Positions 51,940-60,014 of a stretch of DNA of 64,000 nucleotides are shown here, piece after piece. The notes beneath the pieces were generated by a model that saw only the letters and a program-made list of their open reading frames with translations, did no database searches and was not told where the DNA came from. How positions within the stretch are numbered: the first letter of the stretch is position 1; each line of letters opens with the position of its first letter. A program made the position numbers and the translations under genes. This stretch comes from Rhynchopus sp. YZ270_cl-10 (lineage: Eukaryota > Euglenozoa > Diplonemea > Diplonemida > Diplonemidae), in assembly GCA_964035575.1 (NCBI GenBank), contig OZ037846.1:27501-91500 (forward strand), read 5' to 3'.

Positions 51940-53598
51940 TCACTCCACCTTCTTCTTAGCTGCAGCGTACCCTACTATGGACCCTGCTGCACATATCCCT
52001 GCATGCGGCAATGCTACAGAATAGAAGAACACTCGTGTCAACGTTCCTAAAGGGGTTTCAGTACCGAACAGGCACACTGCGGCCCACACCCCCACCCCTA
52101 GGGTCAGCGTGAGGAGACTGCGCAGCGGTGCCCGCCCATCTGCCTTCAACGCAATGCACGAAACAACAGCTACATACACAGCCCCTACAAACCCAAGCGA
52201 GCACGACAGCACCGTACACGACGCGAGAAAGCAGACCCCATACAGGGTGGACACTGCCTTTAGCATTGCTGCATCTGCGACAGAGAGTTTAAGAGTGAAT
52301 ACGAGCAGGAGAGGGGCGATGAGCAGGAGGACGGCGTACGGTGTGTCCTGGGTTGCCAGAAGGAGTGCAAGAAGGGCTTCGGTTGTGACGACGGCGGCGA
52401 TTTTGGCGGGAACACACACAGTTTGTGGTAGTGGGGTGGCAAGGGAGGCACAGATGATAGCTGCGATGCCGAGCCATGCAGGCTGCTGCGCGGTGTCGTA
52501 GTCGACAAAGTGTTCGTCGTTCGTGTAGTAATACACCCAGAAGCTCTGGTGGAGCCGTTCACACATATTATTCATCGCACGCAGCACGCCGTTCACCACA
52601 TTAAGCAGTACCAGACCACGGTCGCCCCGCCCAGACACAACCCCACCCACCCCCTCTAACGTCACCATGTGAACGCCGGAGTCACGCAAATCACCGTGCA
52701 GTCCCACCTCCGTCAGCGATGCTGCAACGAAACTCCAAAAATACATCACATTTTGTGCCAATTTCGCGGCCTTCGTGGTCCGCAAATTAGGGAGCTTCCA
52801 GGACACTGCCGCCTCTGCGAGGCCTTCGACCCAATGCGGTGGGGTGTGCACCACTTCAGACACGACGTTCGGGTCAAGCATGCTGCATGGCAAGCGGTAT
52901 ATCATGCACAGACGGTACACGGTGTTCGCCAAATCCATGTTCGGCTGCAACACCCCCACCGCGCCGTGGGCAAGCGTCTGGATGTGCAGCGTCTCAAAAT
53001 CAAACCCCGTTGCGCCCAGGTCCAAAAACACCCCAGCCTTTATCGCCCCTACACCGGGCACCTTTCCCGAGCGCAGCATCACACCGTACTGAGACAAGCC
53101 TTCTTTAATGTTCCCATCCACCGCTACTACGTGCAAATCCATCCCAAGGTACGGGGCACCCCCCCACACCTCGACAGCTCGAAGCACCAAGGCGAGCGAG
53201 GCGGAGTCGTCACAACCGCACGCGAGCAGAAAACCGGAGCTGTGCGTTCCCCGCTGCGAAGGGATCACCGCTGTGACAAGCGTGCTGTCTGCGAAGGCTG
53301 TGGTGGAGGCTGTCGCAGTGCGGGTCAGCACCTCCTGCACATACTCCGCGACAGTGCCCCTCTCACGCATGCTGTCCAGCCTGCGCTGTTGGTGCGCCGC
53401 CCACTCCGCATCCCCACCGCTGAACGGCGACGCTGCTGACCCTACCCCCAAGGCTGTTTCAGAGAAGTACGTCCCACGCGAGAAGCACACAGGCAGCAGC
53501 ACCACCATCCCGACACATGCCACACAGAGCAGATACGCCAGAGAAGCGATGTGTCGTCCTGCCAAGGCGAGAATATGCTTCTTCAGCCCAAGCCCCAT
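51940..53598 (-). CDS. GAA1: GPI transamidase subunit GAA1
   Basis: Encodes 552 aa from the Met at 53598 (MGLGLKKHILALAGRH); the open frame extends 45 codons further upstream but without conserved sequence. One membrane helix near residues 15-40, then the lumenal Gaa1 domain: YFSETALGVGSA, GFLLACGCDDSASLALVLRA, GAIKAGVFLDLGATGFDFET, GVLQPNMDLANTVYRLC, and later NNMCERLHQSFWVYYYTN. About six membrane helices finish the protein. GAA1 is part of the ER complex that attaches GPI anchors to proteins and has a peptidase-like fold in the lumenal domain. The length fits the family. The stop lies 228 bp upstream of the adhesin start on the same strand. Confidence 0.92.
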   Translation of the reverse strand: MGLGLKKHILALAGRHIASLAYLLCVACVGMVVLLPVCFSRGTYFSETALGVGSAASPFSGGDAEWAAHQQRRLDSMRERGTVAEYVQEVLTRTATASTTAFADSTLVTAVIPSQRGTHSSGFLLACGCDDSASLALVLRAVEVWGGAPYLGMDLHVVAVDGNIKEGLSQYGVMLRSGKVPGVGAIKAGVFLDLGATGFDFETLHIQTLAHGAVGVLQPNMDLANTVYRLCMIYRLPCSMLDPNVVSEVVHTPPHWVEGLAEAAVSWKLPNLRTTKAAKLAQNVMYFWSFVAASLTEVGLHGDLRDSGVHMVTLEGVGGVVSGRGDRGLVLLNVVNGVLRAMNNMCERLHQSFWVYYYTNDEHFVDYDTAQQPAWLGIAAIICASLATPLPQTVCVPAKIAAVVTTEALLALLLATQDTPYAVLLLIAPLLLVFTLKLSVADAAMLKAVSTLYGVCFLASCTVLSCSLGFVGAVYVAVVSCIALKADGRAPLRSLLTLTLGVGVWAAVCLFGTETPLGTLTRVFFYSVALPHAGICAAGSIVGYAAAKKKVE

Positions 53599-53765
53599 AT
53601 TGCTATGTGGTGTGTGGGGGGTTGGGTGACTGCTGTGGTTGAGGTTGGTGAAGGGGAAAACGGCAAAGTGTGAAATAACATCCAAAGACCGTGGTAGGCT
53701 ATTTCCAGAACAAAAAGAGCAGTTGAAACGCATCTCAGTCGAACAACACGGTGGCCCATTGGACC

Positions 53766-54066
53766 CTCTGAGGGGTACCCCGGGGGGTACCCCACAGGGT
53801 AGGGTACGGTCCGCGAGGGGTACCCCTCGCGCGGGGTACCCCGCAGGGTAGGGTACGGTCCGCGCGGGGTACCCCGGGGGGTACCCTTGGGGGGTGTTAG
53901 CCGGGTTTTGGGGTACCCCGCGGGGTACCCCAAAACCTGCGGGGTACCCCGCGGGGTACCCCCCAAAACCTGAGGGGTACCCCGCTACGTACTTAGGGTA
54001 CGTAACGGGGTACCCCGCTACGTACCCTAGGGTTCGTCGCGGGGTACCCCGCGGGGTACCCCGTCA
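53766..54066. repeat. Palindromic GGGGTACCCC cluster
   Basis: About 14 copies of GGGGTACCCC or close variants in 300 bp, many joined as pairs through CGCGG, with interspersed GGGTAGGGTACGGTCCGCG and CTACGTACC words. Almost every unit is its own inverse. The same family reappears at 58729-58800. No coding potential is expected despite open frames through it. Confidence 0.9.
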
Positions 54067-54297
54067 CACTCGGTGGCTATTGCCTCCCAGGGAAAGGGAC
54101 TCTCGAATTTTTTTTTTTGCCCTATATAGGCCTAATTTCGACGATTTGAGGCCATTAAAAGCAAAATTTGGCACGTTTGAGCATCTGTGGGGGTCTAAAA
54201 CGCGGTTTTGCGCAGCCAATTTTTCGTGGTTTTTACCACAGACAAGTCGATTTTTGACCAATTTTTCACAAAAAAAAAATTTTTTTTTTGTGTCCAT

Positions 54298-56345
54298 GGC
54301 TTCATAAATATATTGAATATCGTCAATATATTGATTTGGTGATGAATATTATTGATTGAATATTGAAAGTGTCAATAATATTGACTGAAAACTGTCAATA
54401 TTTCAATAATATTGAAATATTGATCATATTATTGAATATTGACGTTGCAGTGCCTGCTTTTTCCTTGACGGGAGGCCATAGCTGAGAATAAGACTTGGGG
54501 ACCCGGGACCCGGTTATTCTCAGTGGGACTGGGCACAATATGTCGAAAACGCTGTGAAAACGCCTGAAAGCGGGTCAGGGACCCGGGCGCGGGAGGGTGG
54601 GGGTATTCCCAGTCCCTAGGACTGGGACTGTACCCAGTGCCCAGTGCCCGTCCTAGTTCTAGTCCTGGGACCGTGCCCGGGACCCGGCTTATTCTCAGCT
54701 CCCTTCCAGCCACAGAGTGGAGAGGCAAAGGGTCAAACTTTTCTGTTGAAGCCATGTGCGCAACATTTCAAAGATTGTGCCATAAATCGCACATTATCAC
54801 AGCCAAACTATATCATGGATAGGGTAGAGCTGTGGGCTACCGCTCGTAATTCCTAAACACTTGTGTTTAGGTTTTTAAGATTGCTGCCCTCCCAGTGCCC
54901 TCTGGTGCACCCACCCGAAAATGCACCAAAGTGTAAGATTTTTTCGGCGTTGGAAATATTGGGCCTCAAAAATGCGGATCACCAAATCAGATCTGTGAGA
55001 GATTTGTTTTTAATTCCTATTTTCGTGTCGCGAGTTTACGTGGGAAATGCTTTAGAAACGTGCGTTCCTTAAGTACCCTATGGGCAAAACAGGCATTTTT
55101 CACCAAAATCCGGGATTTTCGCCTTTTTGGGTGGTTTTTTGGGCCCATACCCGGCTATATGGACTGGGAAACGCGATTCTGGGGTGCTAGAACCAGGTCT
55201 AGGCCGCACAGGGGTACTTCTGGGGCAAAAACAACCCACAAAACCATGCACTGCGTTGTGTTCTGTGACCATTCAGGTGTTTTAGCTAGTGTACGAGGCG
55301 TTGCGATCGATTTGGTTTCGTTCTCGCTCATCAACCACACGAGCTAGCAAAAAATATTTAGGATTCGCAAAACCAAATTTTGTCCGCGCCGCAGGCGCAC
55401 GGTGCGCTACTTTTTTATGAGAGTTGCGAACATACATTTGAAAAATCCATCCATCCACATGTCTTTTTTTATGAGAGGATCAGTGAGTAAATAGTTCCGC
55501 TTATGGGCCCAGGAGGCTTCCCCTGGTCAGGGGTGGGGTTTGCTGCTTGGAGAGGAGGTTGTTCTGGGTACAGAACGAGAAAAAAGAGTAGTTGAAACGT
55601 GCTAAAACGCAGTCGAGCTCATGCAAAGGGTAGGAGGTGTTCCGTACCGTAAGAGAACGGAGGCGGTTCACAACCGCTCGACGAATCACGCGACCTCTTT
55701 ATACCCCAGCCTTTTTAACAGCCAAAAAAACTCTATGATTTTGCACGTGTTACCGTGGGACTCTAAGGGCAATCATGGCTCAGTTCGTAAACGCGCACGT
55801 GCCATTCAATGCCATCGCGGGGGAGCGACTTGCCTTGTGGCATCAGATGGCTCCTTAGTGGGGGGATCTACGCGGACAGTGAGAGGGGGTGGGGAACAGC
55901 ATTCTCTACCTGGCTTCTGAAGAAGGGTGTCTTCCCTTGGGGCTACCGCGAAGTGCAATGCGGACTCGAGAAGTCATGTGGAATTTTGTCAGAGTTGGTA
56001 TCACACAAGTCGCCATATTTTTTGCATTTTTTGGTCCTAAGTTCAATTACCAGTCCTGGAAATTGGGGCAATTTTTTTGTGCCTCAACTCGGGCATGTTT
56101 TCATGTGTGGTGCACGAATTGTGTGAGGTTGGAAGATGCAGAACCAGTTTCCAAGGGGCGCAAGACCATTGTGTGAAGGAAAGTGTCAATATATTGATCA
56201 ATATATTGATCAATATTTGCAAATATTGAATGGGAAATTTACACGGTAAAAGTGTCAATATATTGAAAATTTCCTACGTGATATTGATCAATATATTGAT
56301 ATTGAAAAAAACGTGAAAAAAAATATTGAATATATTTATGAAGCC
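54298..56345. mobile_element. 2.05-kb TIR element with TCAATATATTGA subterminal repeats
   Basis: Ends GGCTTCATAAATATATTGAA and its inverse (56323-56345). Inside each end lie many copies of the self-inverse words TCAATATATTGA and CAATATTG (54315-54440 and 56185-56330). Such subterminal repeats are typical of DNA transposon ends bound by transposase. Near the right end a plus-strand frame reads FVRVGITQVAIFFAFFGPKF and ACFHVWCTNCVRLED, possibly a coding relic. It contains a smaller element at 54480-54700. The superfamily is not assigned. Confidence 0.75.
54480..54700. mobile_element. 221-bp MITE nested in the 2-kb element
   Basis: Ends AGCTGAGAATAAG and its perfect inverse, followed inward by GGGACCCGGGACCCGG-type words that are also inverted. 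No coding content. Confidence 0.7.
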
Positions 56346-57320
56346 ATGTTGTGAAGGAAATCACACAGGAAATTGACTGTGCACGTAGTTCTAGCTACTA
56401 CATACACCGGGGTATGACCAAAATGACCGTATTTTGGCTGGAATTTCGACTTGACAATTTTTTTCTCGATTTGGTCAATCTGAGGTTTTCTTTGGATTTT
56501 TTGGGCCATTTTTTGACCTACCACGCCATGCTCTTGAAGCATGGCGGCTTGGTGTGAGAAGGGGCAGTGTATTGTTTTGTTCTAGATTTCAACGGTTGTT
56601 AGAACGAGTCAAGTGGATGCTTATCTAAACACTGACGGTAGTACAGACCCGAGAGATCACACATGACTTTGAGGAAAGAACAAAGCAATGCATCTGTACC
56701 CGCACGCCAGGTTGTAGTGACTCCAGAATTTTCTTAAGTTTGCGCGAAAGAGAGCGGGGGCAACTCCTTTGTGTCATGAGTCCGCTGTGCAGCACAAAGC
56801 GAGGAACCTTAAAACACTACCTGCGTGGTGGCTGAATTCACATCCCTTAGAATTACCAGAATCCAGCCTTTGTTGAAGTAACGTGCATACTTGTATGTGC
56901 GTGTCACGCTTCTCCACCCTTAAATGGGTGCACTGCTTCACTGCAGCGGGTAAGCCTCTCTCGACTAGTGCAAACTTAAGAATTTTCTGATGGAACTTAC
57001 CAAAATCGATTTTCTCACCCCAAACACCCGCAACACCCCACCTGCTACTTCTGTAGCCTGTGTTGTTGGGAGTTGGTTCTCATGTTCATCCCCAGTGTCT
57101 TGCACTGCTTCTTCTGAGCCCAACGCTGTTTGGCCTGTCGACGTAATAGATACGAAGACAGGGGGGCGGTGCCGACAATTTTCCAATGATGTAACGTTTA
57201 TCTGATTGATTTATCGTTTGATATACCTTGTGTGTGCTACTTCATGCACACCAAGCAACATATATTGAACGGGACTTTCAAGCGATACTTCGTTACGTCA
57301 TTGGGGGGGGGGGGGGGGGG
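56346..57320. other. Spacer before the second fold-back element
   Basis: Contains the repeat shared with 31336 (about 56380-56530). The rest, including a 71-codon plus-strand ORF at 56990, is not recognised. It ends in a G-tract at 57303-57320. Confidence 0.45.
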
Positions 57321-58492
57321 TAGGTGGGGGCAAAACCCCTATTTTTTTGGACTTCCGCGCAAAGTACGTACAAACCACCCCTCATACCCACCCAGAAATG
57401 GGTCAGAAACACCCTGTGACCCGAAAATCCATGCTAAGGGCGACTCAGAATATGAAAAAATGCAAAAAAAATAGTGAAAAAGTGGCCTTTTGACGGTTTT
57501 GGCCATGTTGGGTAAAATGGCCATTTTTGGACAAAAAAATCAAAAAAACAGCAAAATTTCGACGTCATGACAGCTGCTTGGGCACAAACCTACCCCAGGG
57601 AGGTCCTGTGAGTCCATTCCGACCTGTTTTGGACACTTTAGGTACTTTTTTTGGCCGTTTTTTGGTGTTTTTAGGTCAAAAAATACCCTGGACTTTACCC
57701 TGGACGTCCCTGGGCCGCGACTTGCGCCCTGCTTTTGGACCCACTCTGGGCCAAAAAATAGGTGAAAACCCCCGAAAAAGCACTCCGGGAACCCAGATAG
57801 TTCCAAATATCCACCAGAAACCCACCCAAACACCTCAAAAACATGCCAGAAAAATATTTTCAAAAACACACTTTTTTCAAAAAGTTCATCTGGGCAGGTT
57901 CCATAATAACTTATTTGAAAAAGTGTGTTTTTAAAAATATTTTTCTGGCATGTTTTTGAGGTGTTTGGGTGGGTTTCTGGTGGATATTTGGAACTATCTG
58001 GGTTCCCGGAGTGCTTTTTCGGGGGTTTTCACCCATTTTTTGGCCCAGAGTGGGTCTGAAAGCAGGGCGCAAGTCCGGTCCGGGGATAGTCCGGGGATAG
58101 TCCGGGGATGTTTTTTGACCTAAAAACACCAAAAAACGGCCAAAAAAAGTACCTAAAGTGTCCAAAACAGGTCGGAATGGACTCACAGGACCTCCCTGGG
58201 GTAGGTTTGTGCCCAAGCAGCTGTCATGACGTCGAAATTTTGCTGTTTTTTTGATTTTTTTGTCCAAAAATGGCCATTTTACCCAACATGGCCAAAACCG
58301 TCAAAAGGCCACTTTTTCACTATTTTTTTGCATTTTTTCATATTCTGAGTCGCCCTTAGCATGGATTTTCGGGTCACAGGGTGTTTCTGACCCATTTCTG
58401 GGTGGGTATGAGGGGTGGTTTGTGGGTACTTTGCGCGGAAGTCCAAAAAAGTCAAAATGCCTCACCCGTCCTGAAGGTTTTGCCCCCACCTA
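57321..58492. mobile_element. 1.17-kb fold-back element, G-tract flanked
   Basis: Arms 57321-57893 and 57911-58492 are near-perfect inverted copies around a loop of under 20 bp. Outer ends TAGGTGGGGGCAAAACC and its inverse abut G-runs on the same strand, exactly as in the element at 37980. Each arm has a copy of the same ORF (about 120-135 codons, on opposite strands), a symmetry effect. The arms differ by a few short indels. Confidence 0.9.

Positions 58493-58523
<31 letters not shown>
58493..58523. repeat. Poly-G run of about 30 bases
   Basis: A homopolymer G-tract directly beside the fold-back element. Its length is probably not exact in the assembly. Confidence 0.8.
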
Positions 58524-58524
<1 letters not shown>

Positions 58525-58526
<2 letters not shown>

Positions 58527-58731
58527 GCGCGGACCCTTGACTCTGACACTCTGGGTGTACCTGTGTACCTGTGTACCTGTGTACCTGTGTACCTGTGTAC
58601 CTGTGTACCTGTGTACCTGTGTACCTGTGTACCTGTGTACCTGTGTACCTGTGTACCTGTGTACCTGTGTACCTGTGTACCTGTGTACCTGTGTACCTGT
58701 GCACCCAGTGCCAGAGTCAGGGTCCGCGCGG
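58525..58731. repeat. 8-bp minisatellite enclosed by inverted repeats
   Basis: About 18 copies of CTGTGTAC (58554-58700) lie between inverted arms of about 33 bp (CCGCGCGGACCCTTGACTCT and its near inverse ending GGGTCCGCGCGG). The arms suggest a small mobile element whose centre expanded. Because 8 is not a multiple of 3, translating it gives repeating VYLCTCVP peptides in all frames, which should not be read as protein. Confidence 0.88.
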
Positions 58732-58800
58732 GGTACCCCTCAGATTTGGGGGGTACCCCGCGGGGTACCCCGCTCGGACCGTACCCTAAGGGTCCGTTTG
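58729..58800. repeat. Second GGGGTACCCC cluster
   Basis: Three or so GGGGTACCCC palindromes plus a GGACCGTACCCTAAGGGTCC block, of the same family as 53766-54066. Confidence 0.8.
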
Positions 58801-58914
58801 GGCCACCGTGAAAAATAAAAGTTGACGTGAAATACAAAGCCCTCTCGTGACAGTGTACCTTTGTACAACACCGGGGTGGACACCCAACCATGCTGTCCTC
58901 CATTTCGTGGTTTA

Positions 58915-59761
58915 CATATGGGTCCGTCCGGAAACCCTCCTGGTAAGATTCATCCTTTTGGGGGTTTTTTGAGGTTTTTCTGCTCAAAACACCCAAACAA
59001 CCCAATTTTTTGATACCCACCATACACCTACCACCCCAGAGGGCATATTTTGGGCATTTATTTTTGTTTATTTCCCCTCCCCCCCTTTTTACTTATATTT
59101 TTTTACGTATTTTTGGACATTTCATAAACGTGGCAATGACAGCAGTGAAGTTCACTTTTTTGTCGAGAAACACGGTAAGAATGGGTGCGACGCACACTTG
59201 GTGTCGTTTCGAACCATCTCTCTGATGATTCTTGTTGTCAGGAGATCCTTACCGTAGGGGTCATTGTCGGTGCCCTGCGCGAGCTTCCCCACACAGAGGC
59301 CTTTGTTATCTCATTCCCTCGTACTCATACGTATCAGTGCACCCTTCTTTCCATCAATCTCTTTTCTTCTGTGTACTGCTACCCGAGCAACGGTCGTGTC
59401 ATTTCAGCGTGTACTCTGACACGGAGGGAACCTTTATTTACTATGGAGTCTCCACATCCAAGGTGACCCGCAAAGCAAAAGTCCCTGGCATTGACCCAGT
59501 AGATTTGACAGAGGTCAATGAAACCTTGTCAAGGCGGCATGGCAGGATTAAGAGAAAGAGAGAAGAGATCCAGAAGAACGACAATAAAAGGCTGAAAATC
59601 TGATTAAAAAAGCGAAAATATAGCCTCAGACCCCCCAAAAAACCTATTTTCATATCAGAATATCACCTAGATGCACTTTTTGTGGGGGACATCATCAAAA
59701 AAACCCAAAAATACCCAAAAGGATGAATCTTACCAGAGGGGTTTCCGGACGAGTCCATATG
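58915..59761 (+). mobile_element. 847-bp TIR element with partial ORF
   Basis: Inverted ends of about 45 bp start CATATGG and share TCCGGAAACCC and GGTAAGATTCATCC in inverse orientation (58915-58962 and 59714-59761). A plus-strand frame near the right end reads FSVYSDTEGTFIYYGVSTSK, then VTRKAKVPGIDPVDLTEVN and a basic tail KRKREEIQKNDNKRLKI before a stop at about 59603. It may be the end of a transposase, but I do not recognise the family. Confidence 0.75.
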
Positions 59762-60014
59762 ATAAAAATGCTTGCAATACATGAACTTAGCGCTTAGCAA
59801 GAACAACGGGAGGAAGGGGACTGTTAATGTTGTTTCTGACAGAAGTGGAGGCTAAAAAGAGGTGTGTGTGTGTGTGGGGGGTAAAAAACCCCTTCCCCTC
59901 AAAACAAAAAAATCATCCGCAAAAAAAAAAAAGTGGGGGCTAATAAAATACGGTGCACCACATCCCTGAGAGCAGAGGCCTGAGCCATGCCATGGGTAGA
60001 CACCATGCAGGCAC
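59762..60014. other. 3' flank of the receptor cyclase
   Basis: Short AT-rich spacer with a GT microsatellite near 59860. Nothing else seen. Confidence 0.5.

Noticed and set aside
58563-58811. Cys/Val/Tyr-rich repeated peptides
   Set aside because: Translation of an 8-bp minisatellite; all frames on both strands are open for the same reason.
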